Below, piece after piece: positions 19,701 to 26,874 of a stretch of DNA of 64,000 nt; the stretch's first letter is position 1; the number at the start of each line of letters is the position of its first letter. The stretch is from Gp6-AA40 sp035571515 (GTDB taxonomy: Bacteria; Acidobacteriota; Vicinamibacteria; Vicinamibacterales; UBA2999): positions 62,001 through 126,000 of the forward strand of contig DATNCQ010000178.1 of assembly GCA_035571515.1 (NCBI GenBank). Reading direction: 5' to 3'. The position numbers were made by a program, and so were the translations under genes. A model generated the notes under the pieces. It was not told the DNA's origin and did not search any database. It saw only the letters and a program-made list of their open reading frames with translations.

Positions 19701-19779
19701 CTACGGGGCGTCGTGGCTGAATGCCGCGCAGGTGCTGAGTCCACGTTTGTTGAGAGTCGGCGCGCAGCTTGACTTCTGA
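16720..19779 (+). CDS. Oar-like TonB-dependent receptor
   Basis: 1019 residues. Signal peptide ending AALAQ, carboxypeptidase-regulatory-like domain (GVVRDSSGGVLPGVTVEAAS, residues about 28-105), plug-like region with SETLEALPGNGRLSTLISVLPG, and a long barrel ending QLDF. Its N-terminus is nearly the same as that of the receptor at 32796-35867 (shared VEAASPALIE and LYRIVDLRPG), so the two are recent paralogues, whereas 9258 and 27755 are of other subtypes. The ATG at 16720 follows a G-rich stretch and gives a proper signal peptide; a GTG at 16636 would add 28 unlikely residues. It leads a run of seven more exported or membrane genes to 24057. Confidence 0.9.
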   Translation: MRSVRATTLLIGILLLAPVAALAQSSVTGVVRDSSGGVLPGVTVEAASPALIEQARTVVTDAQGLYRIVDLRPGPYTVTFTLQGFTGVKRTGIELRAEFTATVDAELQVGTVAETITVSGEAPLVDTRSARAQTQYASETLEALPGNGRLSTLISVLPGAVLNNEGDRASGALSDRSQTRFAIHGAPNAQPVIDGMNTEMAASNTGVFVWNGITFQEVVAETSGIGADRDTGGVQLNMIPKDGGNIFSGTANLAYTGPDLQSNNIGDELIARGLNTSTQGLASIKKFVEGAVGIGGPIKRNKLWFFGAARRSITQQYAAGIYWNKVQQPGSLLYQPDLDRPASSNDFYRDYSVRLTLQATEKHKLVVAGSFQHNCNCVYALFRPQGGSLVTPEAATEHEYEPDYNVTGTWTFPMTSRMLLTAAGGANHITQTNKRGAGVDANSIQITEQSLDLKYGAAYGATAGGSSYSTLPRSQYHQQFAVAYVTGAHNFKSGVNLREVKTGDNAKYGSDLFMANRAILYTFNNQRPVSLQLLATPTHFEESALDAAVYAQDQWTVRRLTVNLGLRYNDVDMSSPELISPAGFYVPERRIPAADHIPHWRNLSPRFGGALDLFGTGKTAVKGSIGRYPDIIRVSPANPANLFSLTTNRSWNDTVFGAADPRSGNFVPDCDQLNPAANGECGAWSDQNFGRPRLSTRNAPDSLSGFNKQFYNWQASLSFQHELTEGLALNVGYFRTWYGGFLVTNNQAIPASGYDSYCITAPKDNRLPGGGGNQICGLYDVKPAFFGRVDNLVTQASNYGGQGQVYNGVDLTLNGRFGQGGQFSGGLSAGRTVTDNCYINDNASLTAPVFLNVPALPATSTVPRNTDFCHVAPPWSSGTQLKFLAVYPLPWDIETSAIVQNSPGIPITASLVIPNAQVQGVLGRSLAACPATGVCTQTVRTELIPPNTMFEPRLTQVDLRVSRSFRMMGTARLRGSLDIYNIFNASSVLSMTPTYGASWLNAAQVLSPRLLRVGAQLDF

Positions 19780-19809
19780 GCCTGGGCGCGGGAAGGGTGG
19801 AGGGACGCG

Positions 19810-20727
19810 ATGCGCATTGGGTTGACGGCATTTTCGGCGCTCGTCGTGGCGGCGGTCATCTCGGCGACGGCCGTGACCGGCCAGGGGCAGGCGCCGCCCG
19901 CGGGGCGCCAGGGACAGCCGGCGGCAGCCGCCGCGCCACGTCCGGCAGCGGCGCCGGCCGCGCGCACTGAAGACGGCAAGCCGAACTTCAACGGAATCTG
20001 GCAGGCGCTCGGCACGGCGAACTTCAACATCGAGGCGCACAACGCCGAGCCTGGGCCTCACCCCGAAATCCTGGGGGCATGGGGCGCCGAGCCGGGAGGA
20101 ATGGGCATCGTCGAGGGAGGCACCATCCCGTACAAGCCCGAGGCGCTGCGGAAGAAGCAGGACAACTTCAAGAACCGGACGCTGGTGAAGGTGACCAACG
20201 ACCCGCACCGGTTCGACACCGGCGACCCGGAAATCCAGTGCTATCGCCCGGGCGTGCCGCGGGCGAACTACATGCCGTTCCCGTTCCAGATTTTCCAGAA
20301 CCGGGACCAGATCCTCATCGTGTACGAGTACAAGGGCTCGATGCGCACGGTCTTCATGGACAAGCACCAGGACGCGCCGGTCGACTCGTGGATGGGATGG
20401 TCCAACGGGCGCTGGGAAGGCGATACGCTGGTGATCGACGTGACCGGCTTCAACGGCCACCAGTGGCTCGATCGCGCCGGCAACTTCTTCACCGACACGG
20501 CGCACGTCGTGGAGCGCTGGACGCGCAGGGACGCCGACCACCTCAATTACGAGGCGACGATCGAGGACCCGGCCACCTATACGCGGCCGTGGAAGATCAG
20601 CTTCCCGATCTACCGCCGGGTGGAGCCCAACGCGCAGCTGGTCGAGTTCAATTGCGTGCCGTTTGTCGAAGAAATGATGTACGCGCCGATTGGCCTGTAC
20701 AATCCACCTAACCGATCGTCCCGGTGA
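19810..20727 (+). CDS. GRWxGDT-type exported protein
   Basis: 305 residues. Signal peptide to about residue 25, then a linker rich in Ala, Pro and Gln, then DGKPNFNGIWQ opening the domain. Family marks: CYRPGVPR, PFQIFQNRDQILIVYEYKG, the strong WMGWSNGRWEGDTLVIDVTG, ERWTRRDADHLNYEATI, DPATYTRPW and the late Cys in VEFNCVP. The domain is predicted all-beta. No function is known. GGAGGG precedes the ATG. Its end overlaps a possible GTG of the next gene, a second family member, and the pair lies between a receptor and a DUF6152 gene. Confidence 0.72.
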   Translation: MRIGLTAFSALVVAAVISATAVTGQGQAPPAGRQGQPAAAAAPRPAAAPAARTEDGKPNFNGIWQALGTANFNIEAHNAEPGPHPEILGAWGAEPGGMGIVEGGTIPYKPEALRKKQDNFKNRTLVKVTNDPHRFDTGDPEIQCYRPGVPRANYMPFPFQIFQNRDQILIVYEYKGSMRTVFMDKHQDAPVDSWMGWSNGRWEGDTLVIDVTGFNGHQWLDRAGNFFTDTAHVVERWTRRDADHLNYEATIEDPATYTRPWKISFPIYRRVEPNAQLVEFNCVPFVEEMMYAPIGLYNPPNRSSR

Positions 20728-20744
20728 CCGGGGAGGACATGCAG

Positions 20745-21902
20745 ATGCGGAATCGGATGCTCCGGACAGCCAGCGTTCTCATAATCGCGACAGTCGTGGC
20801 GCTGTCGATGGCCGTCCTCGTGGCGCAGACGCCGTCGGCCAAGCCGGCGCCGTCGGGGAAACAGGCGCTCCCGTCGACGACAACCGACCCCGAGGAGGCG
20901 ATCAAGGCGGCCGCCGACGCTTTCAAAAAGGAAACCTCGCTCAAGGCGTACGTCGTCCCGAAGACGCCGTGGGGCGACCCCGACCTGCGTGGCGTCTGGA
21001 ACACCGCGACCTACACGCGGCTCCAGCGTCCCGAGGAGCTGGGCAACAAGGCGTTCTACACCGAAGAGGAAGCGATCGCCGAGTACAAGAAGGCCGCGGA
21101 ATCGGACGCGGAGGTCGACCCGCGCACGGTGCACTACGACTGGAAAGAGTACGCGATGGACGCGTGGCAGGGAGGGACGAGACCGAACCTCCGCACCTCG
21201 CTCATCGTCTCACCGGAGAACGGACGGCTGCCGCCGCTCGTCGCGGAGGCGCAGCAGCGCCGCCAGGCCGCGGCCGCTGCCAACCGCCAGCGCGACCCGG
21301 CCGTCGGCATCAAGACCTTCGGCAACCTGTACACGCGCTGCGTCCTCGGCCTCGGCGCCCTTCCGCTCGTCCGCGGCGGCATGCCGGGAGCGGATTCGGC
21401 GGCGGCCGCGGCCGGCGTCACCGCGGAGGCGTTCTTCTTCCAGAGTCCCGGCTACCTGACGATCGTCATGCAGTCGAACAACGACGTGCGTATCATCCCG
21501 ACCAATGGCAGCCCGCACGTGCCGTCACAGGTCCGGACGTGGCTCGGCGACTCGCGCGGGCACTGGGAGGGCAACACGCTCGTCGTCGAGAGCACCAATT
21601 TCAACAGCAAGGAGCCGGCGACGAACTTCCTTGGATCCACGGATCAGTTGACGATCGTGGAGCGCTTTACGCGTGTCGGGCCGAACACGATGCGGTACGA
21701 GTACACTGTCACCGACCCGAAGACCTGGACGCGGCCCTGGTCGGTCGACACGACGATGCCGAGGGTGGACCCGTCGCTGATCTACGAGTTCGCCTGCCAC
21801 GAGCAGAATTACGGGCTGATCAACGTCGTGACCGGCACGCAGATCCGGGAACGCGATGGAACGCGCGACCTGCGTGGCTTCGGCGCACGGGGCGATAATT
21901 AA
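20745..21902 (+). CDS. GRWxGDT-type exported protein, long variant
   Basis: 385 residues. After a signal peptide (VVALSMAVLVAQ) and a charged region comes WGDPDLRGVWN; the central motif is GDSRGHWEGNTLVVESTN, with His and Asn replacing the usual Arg and Asp. TIVERFTRVGPNTMRYEYTV and DPKTWTRPW follow, and the late Cys is in YEFACHE. An insert of about 90 residues rich in Ala and charged residues separates the opening from the Cys motif region (LYTRCVLGLGALP). GGGAGG eight bases ahead selects ATG 20745; ATG 20739 and GTG 20724 are alternatives. Probably co-transcribed with the preceding paralogue. Confidence 0.7.
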   Translation: MRNRMLRTASVLIIATVVALSMAVLVAQTPSAKPAPSGKQALPSTTTDPEEAIKAAADAFKKETSLKAYVVPKTPWGDPDLRGVWNTATYTRLQRPEELGNKAFYTEEEAIAEYKKAAESDAEVDPRTVHYDWKEYAMDAWQGGTRPNLRTSLIVSPENGRLPPLVAEAQQRRQAAAAANRQRDPAVGIKTFGNLYTRCVLGLGALPLVRGGMPGADSAAAAAGVTAEAFFFQSPGYLTIVMQSNNDVRIIPTNGSPHVPSQVRTWLGDSRGHWEGNTLVVESTNFNSKEPATNFLGSTDQLTIVERFTRVGPNTMRYEYTVTDPKTWTRPWSVDTTMPRVDPSLIYEFACHEQNYGLINVVTGTQIRERDGTRDLRGFGARGDN

Positions 21903-21942
21903 CCTCACCATGACGGAACGTACGAACGAAGGAGAGCACCAG

Positions 21943-22365
21943 ATGCGGATGACATTAAAATTCCTCGGCGTCATTGCTGCCCTCGGTCTGCTGCTGGCCG
22001 CGGTACCGGCGCGTGCGCACCACTCGTTTGCCGCGGCATTTGACGAGAACAAGCCGATCAACCTGCAGGGGACCGTCACCAAGGTCGAACTGGTGAACCC
22101 CCACGCGTGGATCTGGCTCGACGTCAAGGGCGCCGACGGCAGCGTGACGAACTGGGGCGTCGAGGGCGGACCTCCGACCAACCTGCTGCGCAACGGCATC
22201 ACCAAGACGAGCCTGCCGATCGGCACCGAGATCAAGCTGTTCGGCTATCAGGCCAAGAGCGGTGAGCCGAAGGGCGTCGGCGTGTTCGTCGAGTACCTGG
22301 ACGGCCGCAAGGTGTTCATGGGCGGCTCGGCTCCGGGCGCTGACGGCCAGCCCTCGAAACAGTAG
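21943..22365 (+). CDS. DUF6152 family exported protein
   Basis: 140 residues. Signal peptide ends ARA, giving a mature N-terminus HHSFAAAF; VNPHAWIWLDV is the conserved second motif and GVEGGPPTNLLRNG resembles the neutral loop of the other copies. AAGGAG before the ATG at 21943. Two DUF6644 membrane proteins and a cytochrome follow within 1.1 kb on the same strand, which is the only such arrangement in the window and the best clue that the family works with a membrane redox or metal partner. Confidence 0.78.
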   Translation: MRMTLKFLGVIAALGLLLAAVPARAHHSFAAAFDENKPINLQGTVTKVELVNPHAWIWLDVKGADGSVTNWGVEGGPPTNLLRNGITKTSLPIGTEIKLFGYQAKSGEPKGVGVFVEYLDGRKVFMGGSAPGADGQPSKQ

Positions 22366-22413
22366 GGTCGGTTCACAGACCTGCGCGATCAGCGGGGCCA
22401 GGGGCGGCCTCTG

Positions 22414-22917
22414 GTGGAGCTCTTTCGTTTTTTCGAGTGGCTGGGCAACACGCCGTGGAGCATCGCGCTCCACGAATCCCGCTACGTGTTTCTGTTCGTC
22501 CTGATGCTGCACGTTCTGACCGTGAGCGTGTTCGTCGGGACCGCGGTGATGATCGACCTGCGGCTGCTGGGCCGGACCATGACCCACGTGCCCGCGTCGC
22601 AGGTCATCGCGCGGCTCGTGCCCTGGAGCGAGGCCGGCTTCCTGGTGATGGTCGTGACCGGCTCGCTGCTGTTCTACGCCTCGCCGCTCGCCCGCTACGA
22701 GAACGTCTTCTTCCGCCTGAAGATGGCGGCGCTGGTGATGGCGCTCCTCAACGCCTGGGTGTTCCGCCGGACGGCCTACCGCCGCGTCGCTGACTGGGAT
22801 CTCGATGCGGTCCCGCCGCGCCGCGCCCGCGTCGCCGGCGCGCTCTCGCTGGCCCTGCTGGCCTTCATCATCACGACGGGACGGATGATGGCGTATTCGG
22901 CCTACTGGTTCGGCTGA
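22414..22917 (+). CDS. DUF6644 family membrane protein 1
   Basis: 167 residues with four predicted membrane helices: about 22-48, 66-90, 98-118 and 140-160. Helix 1 holds LMLHVLTVSVFVGTAVMIDL, whose His may bind haem or metal, and is followed by RLLG as in its neighbour. The layout (LH in helix 1, FFRLKMAALVMALLNAW in helix 3) recalls the CopD copper-resistance fold, though this similarity is weak and inferred. A GTG start at 22414 gives MELFRFFEWL; no strong ribosome binding site is visible. It starts 48 bases after DUF6152. Confidence 0.72.
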   Translation: MELFRFFEWLGNTPWSIALHESRYVFLFVLMLHVLTVSVFVGTAVMIDLRLLGRTMTHVPASQVIARLVPWSEAGFLVMVVTGSLLFYASPLARYENVFFRLKMAALVMALLNAWVFRRTAYRRVADWDLDAVPPRRARVAGALSLALLAFIITTGRMMAYSAYWFG

Positions 22918-22949
22918 GAGTGGATTCCGGCGTACATTCGTAAATTCCG

Positions 22950-23426
22950 ATGTCCGTCCTAGAGTTCTGCCGCTGGGTGCAGTATTCCGCGCCGCTCGTC
23001 GCGATGCGCGCCTCGCCATGGGTCTTTCCGGTGATCGCCACGATTCACCTGATGGGGCTCGCGTTGATCGGGGGAGCCGTGCTGATCGTCGACCTGCGGC
23101 TCCTGGGGTGGGGGCTGCGGGGCCAGCCCGTGGCGGCGCTCGCGCACGACGCGGAGCGGTGGCTGTGGCGCGGCCTGCTGGTGATGGTGTCCACCGGCAT
23201 CCTGCTGTTCATGTGCTTCGCGACGAAGTACTACTGGCTGACGTTTTTCTGGGTGAAGATGGCGGCGCTGATCCTGGTCGTCGCCTTCACGGTGTCGGTC
23301 CGCCGGCGGGTGGCGATGGCGCGCGACGCCGACGCCAGCCCGGCGCGGTGCAAGCTGGTCGCGCTCGTCTCGATCTCGCTCTGGACCATCGTTGCCCTTG
23401 GCGGGCGCTACATCGGCTTTCCGTAG
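22950..23426 (+). CDS. DUF6644 family membrane protein 2
   Basis: 158 residues, four membrane helices, paralogous to the preceding gene: compare IATIHLMGLALIGGAVLIVDLRLLG with its helix 1. The His in IATIH aligns with LMLH of the first copy, so it is a candidate ligand. Helix 3 reads LTFFWVKMAALILVVAFTV. The pair could form a heterodimer in the inner membrane. It starts 32 bases after copy 1 and is followed by the cytochrome gene after 10 bases, with a TAGGAGG shared at the boundary, so the genes are one transcript. Confidence 0.72.
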   Translation: MSVLEFCRWVQYSAPLVAMRASPWVFPVIATIHLMGLALIGGAVLIVDLRLLGWGLRGQPVAALAHDAERWLWRGLLVMVSTGILLFMCFATKYYWLTFFWVKMAALILVVAFTVSVRRRVAMARDADASPARCKLVALVSISLWTIVALGGRYIGFP

Positions 23427-23436
23427 GAGGTTGTGC

Positions 23437-24057
23437 ATGGCGTGCTGCGGCGTCCGGCGGGTCCTCGTCATCGCGATCCTGGTCCTCGCCCCTGCGTACA
23501 TCGGACTGGCCGCCGCGCAGGCGCCAGGCGGACGCGGCGCGGCGCCCGCCGGCCGCGGCGCCTCGACGCCGGCCGGGGCGCGCGCGGCGGCGCCCGCTGC
23601 CGCCCCCGCCGCGGCGCCGCAGCCGCGCATCTACGCGAACATGCTGCAGCTGATGCGCGGCACGCTCTACCCGCAGTCCAACGTCATCTTCACCGCGCAG
23701 GTCGAAGACCCCGCCTCCTTCAAGCCGGCGGCGCACCAGTCCACCTCCTCGGATCCGTTCACCAGCGCGTACGGTGGATGGGAGGCGGTGGAGAACAGCG
23801 GCATGGCGATGGCCGAGACGGCGAGCCTCCTGCTGGTGGCCAGGCCGTGCGCCAATGGCAAGCCGGCGCCCGTTCAGAACGCCGACTGGCAGATGTGGGT
23901 GCAGGAGCTGCGCGAGGCGGCGCTCGGCGTCAACAAGGCGGGCCTGGCCAAGAACGACGACGTGGTGCTCGAGGCCGCGGACAAGCTCGCCACGGCCTGC
24001 CTGCACTGCCACGCGAAATACCGGAACGTTCCCGGCGGCATCCCCAACCGCTGCTGA
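23437..24057 (+). CDS. class II (c'/c556-like) cytochrome c
   Basis: 206 residues. Signal peptide ends near AAAQA; residues 30-62 are a long Gly-Arg-Ala-Pro linker. The single haem site, Cys188-Leu-His-Cys191-His192 followed by AKYR, sits near the C-terminus as in four-helix class II cytochromes c (c' and c556). The Met in NMLQLMRGTLYP could be the axial ligand if it is c556-like. Role: periplasmic electron carrier, most likely for the DUF6152/DUF6644 genes upstream, with which it is co-directional and closely spaced. The TAGGAGG site lies seven bases ahead of the ATG. Confidence 0.8.
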   Translation: MACCGVRRVLVIAILVLAPAYIGLAAAQAPGGRGAAPAGRGASTPAGARAAAPAAAPAAAPQPRIYANMLQLMRGTLYPQSNVIFTAQVEDPASFKPAAHQSTSSDPFTSAYGGWEAVENSGMAMAETASLLLVARPCANGKPAPVQNADWQMWVQELREAALGVNKAGLAKNDDVVLEAADKLATACLHCHAKYRNVPGGIPNRC

Positions 24058-24071
24058 CTGGGGCTTTCGGT

Positions 24072-24160
24072 CGGGATCCGGGATCCGGGGTCCGGGATCC
24101 GGGGTCCGGGATCCGCTGCAGTCCCTGAGGAGCTGTCGGATCCCGGATCCCGGATCCCGG
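24072..24160. repeat. iterated GGGATCCG inverted repeat, likely terminator region
   Basis: Six or so units of the GGGATCCG / GGGGTCCG type (24072-24115) face three GATCCCG units (24136-24160), making a long GC-rich hairpin with several registers. It lies between convergent genes (cytochrome and FAH-fold protein), a place where a bidirectional terminator is expected. A similar array occurs at 61591-61680. Confidence 0.6.
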
Positions 24161-24196
24161 CCTTGGCGGCGGGATGTCTACACCCGCCGCCTCCGA

Positions 24197-25351
24197 TTAA
24201 CGGGTCGAGACCGACGATTCGGCGACGACCGGGTTGGTCAACGCGCCGATCCCTTCGATCTCGCACTTCGCCGAGTCGCCGGCGCGCATCCAGCGCGGAT
24301 CCGGCCGCTCGAGATTGGTGCCCGCCGGGCTGCCGCCGGAGATCACGTCGCCGGGATTCAGCGTCGTGATGTTCGAGGCAAACGACAGCAGCTCCCAGAT
24401 GTTGTGGCTCATGTTGCGGGTGTTCGAGTCCTGCATCACCATGCCGTTCAGGTACATGGTGTGCCGCGTGTTCATCGGGTCCTTGATGAACTCCTTCGGC
24501 ACGATGTACGGGCCGAGCGGGCCGAACGTGTCGTGGTTCTTGCCGATCAGCCAGTCGGAGCCGCCCATCTTCCGGTCGCCGCGGCCCTGACGGTCCGAGA
24601 CGTCGTGGTGCGCGGTGTAGCCGAAGATGTAGTCGGCCGCCTTGTCGACCGGCACGTAGTGCGCCGGCTTGCCGATGACGGTGGCGAACTCGCATTCGAA
24701 GTCGATCTGGACGCGCCCGCGCGGCACGACGATCGGGTCGTTGTTGCCGACGATGACCGACGGCGACTTCAGGAACAGGTACGGGTTGTCGCGCGTATCG
24801 CCCGGCTTGCGCTCCCAGATCCCCGGCGCCGACACGGCTGCCGGCGCCGCGGGCGCCGCGCCGCGTCCGCCGCCACCCGCCGGAGCGCCACCACGCGCAG
24901 CGCCGCGCGCCGCGTTCGTCGCGATCCCCTGCTCGTGCTCGACGTAATTGCCGCCGGCATTCAGCTGCACGGTCGGCCGCACCGGCGGCAGGATCTTCAC
25001 CGCGCTCACGGCATAGACGTACGCCGGCGCCCCCGTGGCGGGAACGGCACGCGCAATCGCCATCAGCCGCGCCCGCCATTCGGCGTCGTAGCGCGCGATC
25101 AGCTGCTTCATGTCCGCCGGCGCGGTCAGTTTCTGCGCTGACGCGTTGGCTCCTTCGTAGGCGGTGTTGGCGCGGGCAATGTCGACGATCTGCGCGTCGC
25201 GCAGCACCAGGCCGACGAAGGTGCGCCCGCCCTGCTCGAAGGTGCCGAGCTTGAAGGTGACCGCGCCAGCCTGCGCGCGAAGACCGGCCGAGGCGATCAC
25301 GGCAACCGCACCCGCGACGACCAACGCCCCCAACGTCCGATTGATTCCCAT
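24197..25351 (-). CDS. exported fumarylacetoacetate-hydrolase-fold protein
   Basis: 384 residues. The C-terminal two thirds show the FAH fold: QIDFECEFATVIGKP with acidic metal ligands, WLIGKNHDTFGPLGPYIVP, MSHNIWELLSFASNITTLNPGDVISGGSPAG. Family members hydrolyse or decarboxylate 2-oxo or beta-diketo acids with Mg or Mn. Two things are odd: a signal peptide (VAGAVAVIASAGLRAQA) would send it out of the cytoplasm, and residues about 155-180 are a Gly/Ala/Arg-rich insert before the catalytic core. GGAGG five bases before the ATG at 25351. The dihaem cytochrome gene lies upstream on the same strand after two palindromes. Confidence 0.82.
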   Translation of the reverse strand: MGINRTLGALVVAGAVAVIASAGLRAQAGAVTFKLGTFEQGGRTFVGLVLRDAQIVDIARANTAYEGANASAQKLTAPADMKQLIARYDAEWRARLMAIARAVPATGAPAYVYAVSAVKILPPVRPTVQLNAGGNYVEHEQGIATNAARGAARGGAPAGGGGRGAAPAAPAAVSAPGIWERKPGDTRDNPYLFLKSPSVIVGNNDPIVVPRGRVQIDFECEFATVIGKPAHYVPVDKAADYIFGYTAHHDVSDRQGRGDRKMGGSDWLIGKNHDTFGPLGPYIVPKEFIKDPMNTRHTMYLNGMVMQDSNTRNMSHNIWELLSFASNITTLNPGDVISGGSPAGTNLERPDPRWMRAGDSAKCEIEGIGALTNPVVAESSVSTR

Positions 25352-25389
25352 ACTCTCCTCCATCATCAAAGGCTACGCCGACTCTTCAG

Positions 25390-25437
25390 GTCCGCCTCGA
25401 GGCGGACGCTACCGGTGGAGTCCGGCTTCAGCCGGAC
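25390..25437. repeat. two dispersed palindromes in tandem
   Basis: GTCCGCCTCGAGGCGGAC at 25390-25407 is a perfect 18-base palindrome; GTCCGGCT-TC-AGCCGGAC at 25420-25437 has perfect eight-base arms. They fill the spacer between the dihaem cytochrome and the FAH-fold gene and belong to the family described at 15347, here with the arms in reversed order. Confidence 0.7.
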
Positions 25438-25448
25438 CCCGCACGTTT

Positions 25449-26627
25449 CTACTTCTCCGACTGCAATTTCGCCGGCGCGGGCTTGGCGAACCTCGCCGCG
25501 TCGATCGGCACGTTGGCCTGCACCTCCGCGAACTTCAGCGTCATCTGCATGTAGGTCTGCGTCAGCGTTCTCGAGAACGGGATCTTGACGCCGAGGCCCG
25601 GCAGCTCACGGTAATCGGCGTAATCAATCTGCGTCGGCACGAACGCGACCGGCGTGACCGTGAAGCGCAGCAGCCGCACGAGCAGGCTGCTCGCGGGATC
25701 GAAGAACAGCTGCGCGACGCGGTCGCCGTTGACCGTCGCCTGCAGGACGATGACGTCCTTGTCGTTGAGGATGGTGTGGCCGGCGCGCCACTGTGGATAC
25801 GCCTTCTGCAGGCCGAGCGGGAAGTTCGCCAGCGCCGCCAGGCGCGCGCGATCGATGTTGCCGCCGGTGAGCGTCAGCAGCGGCATCGGCTGCTCGGGAC
25901 CGGCCACCCACGCGTTGGTGCCGTTGAACACGCGCGTGCTCGTGCCGATCGTGAGATGCACGACGGTGGTCTCCTGGTTCGGCGCCTTCGCGTAGAGCTC
26001 GATCGGCACGGTGCTGAAGTCGGTGTCGAAGCCTGAATAGGTGCCCTTCGCCGCGTAGCTCGTGAGCTTCGGCAGCTTGTCGGCGCCGCCGAGCGCCTGG
26101 ATATATTTCTCGAAGACCTGGTTGACGTTGATGCTCGCGTCCGTCAGGAAATCGCGCGCGTCGGGATCGAGCACCGGCTCGCCGTACTGCGACATGAAGC
26201 TCGGGTCGGCCTTCGGCGTGTTGCTGCCGCCGTGGCAGGTGAAGCAGGTGACCCGCGGCGCCCCGTTGAAGAACTGCTTGTTGATCGTGTTCATCATCGT
26301 GATCATCTGCCGCGCGCGCTGGATGCGCGGCGTCTGCGTCGCGAACGCCGACTTGTCGAGCGCGGCGTTGGACGCGTGGCAGAAGGTGCAGTCGTTGCCC
26401 ATCGAGCTGGCGAAGGTGCCCATCACTTCGAAGAAGGTGTCGACGGGAATGCCGCGCAGCAGCTGGACGGTCTTGAAGGTCTCCTCCACCATGGGGACGC
26501 GTTCGCCGGCGCCGGCGGCGGCGGCTCCGCCCGGCCCTCCCTGCGCTCGTACACCAGCCACGGTCGCCAGGCACGCCACGGTCACCGCCGTGGCGCACGC
26601 GAACACTCGCCTCGCTCCGACTGTCAT
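25449..26627 (-). CDS. photosynthetic-reaction-centre-type dihaem cytochrome c
   Basis: 392 residues with a signal peptide ending near GVRAQG. The N-terminal part follows the reaction-centre cytochrome pattern: FFEVMGTFASSMGNDCTFCH (haem 1, Cys80, Cys83, His84), then ARQMITMMNTINKQFF and VTCFTCHGG (haem 2, Cys128, Cys131, His132). Met residues one turn before each haem site are the usual axial ligands. The C-terminal 200 residues are beta-rich and resemble LolA/LppX-like or outer-membrane lipid-binding folds (LQATVNGDRVAQLFFDPASS). It need not mean photosynthesis, since Acidobacteria often have such proteins. The ATG at 26627 follows GGAGG. Confidence 0.8.
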   Translation of the reverse strand: MTVGARRVFACATAVTVACLATVAGVRAQGGPGGAAAAGAGERVPMVEETFKTVQLLRGIPVDTFFEVMGTFASSMGNDCTFCHASNAALDKSAFATQTPRIQRARQMITMMNTINKQFFNGAPRVTCFTCHGGSNTPKADPSFMSQYGEPVLDPDARDFLTDASINVNQVFEKYIQALGGADKLPKLTSYAAKGTYSGFDTDFSTVPIELYAKAPNQETTVVHLTIGTSTRVFNGTNAWVAGPEQPMPLLTLTGGNIDRARLAALANFPLGLQKAYPQWRAGHTILNDKDVIVLQATVNGDRVAQLFFDPASSLLVRLLRFTVTPVAFVPTQIDYADYRELPGLGVKIPFSRTLTQTYMQMTLKFAEVQANVPIDAARFAKPAPAKLQSEK

Positions 26628-26720
26628 AGGTGGTCCTCCGTAGAAGGGGTGCGCGGACACGCCCCCAGCACCGACGGAGCATACCGTAATCTTCCGGCAC
26701 CGCAATGCGGAATTCAGACG

Positions 26721-26726
26721 TATAAT
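26721..26726 (+). promoter_or_regulatory. TATAAT -10 element upstream of the MBL-fold gene
   Basis: A consensus TATAAT in an AT-rich pocket of the 247-base spacer between divergent genes, about 150 bases before the ATG at 26875. No good -35 is seen at 16-18 bases. The leader downstream contains ACCACGAAGG and CCTTCGTGG inverted segments (26740-26852). Confidence 0.3.
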
Positions 26727-26874
26727 CCCCGCGTTTTCGAACCACGAAGGCACCCTTCGGGTGCACTCACGGAGCCGACGAAGAATTGTCTTCATGAAGA
26801 ATCCGTATCGTATTGGTGGGCTTCGTGCCTTGCACGCAGCGCCTTCGTGGCTCCCGGCAAAAAAGGAGGTCCGC

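Noticed and set aside
16819..20541. A 1240-codon open frame on the minus strand opposite the receptor gene, and similar long antisense frames elsewhere.
   Set aside because: The composition is Arg/Ala/Val-rich with no domain motif, as expected from the complement of a GC-rich gene; the plus-strand genes have clear signal peptides, motifs and ribosome binding sites.
24072..24160. CRISPR array, from repeated GGGATCCG units.
   Set aside because: Units are about eight bases without spacers, and the array is an inverted repeat; no cas genes.
25449..26627. Evidence for photosynthesis from the reaction-centre-type cytochrome.
   Set aside because: No reaction-centre, antenna or bacteriochlorophyll genes; this family occurs in many non-phototrophic Acidobacteria.
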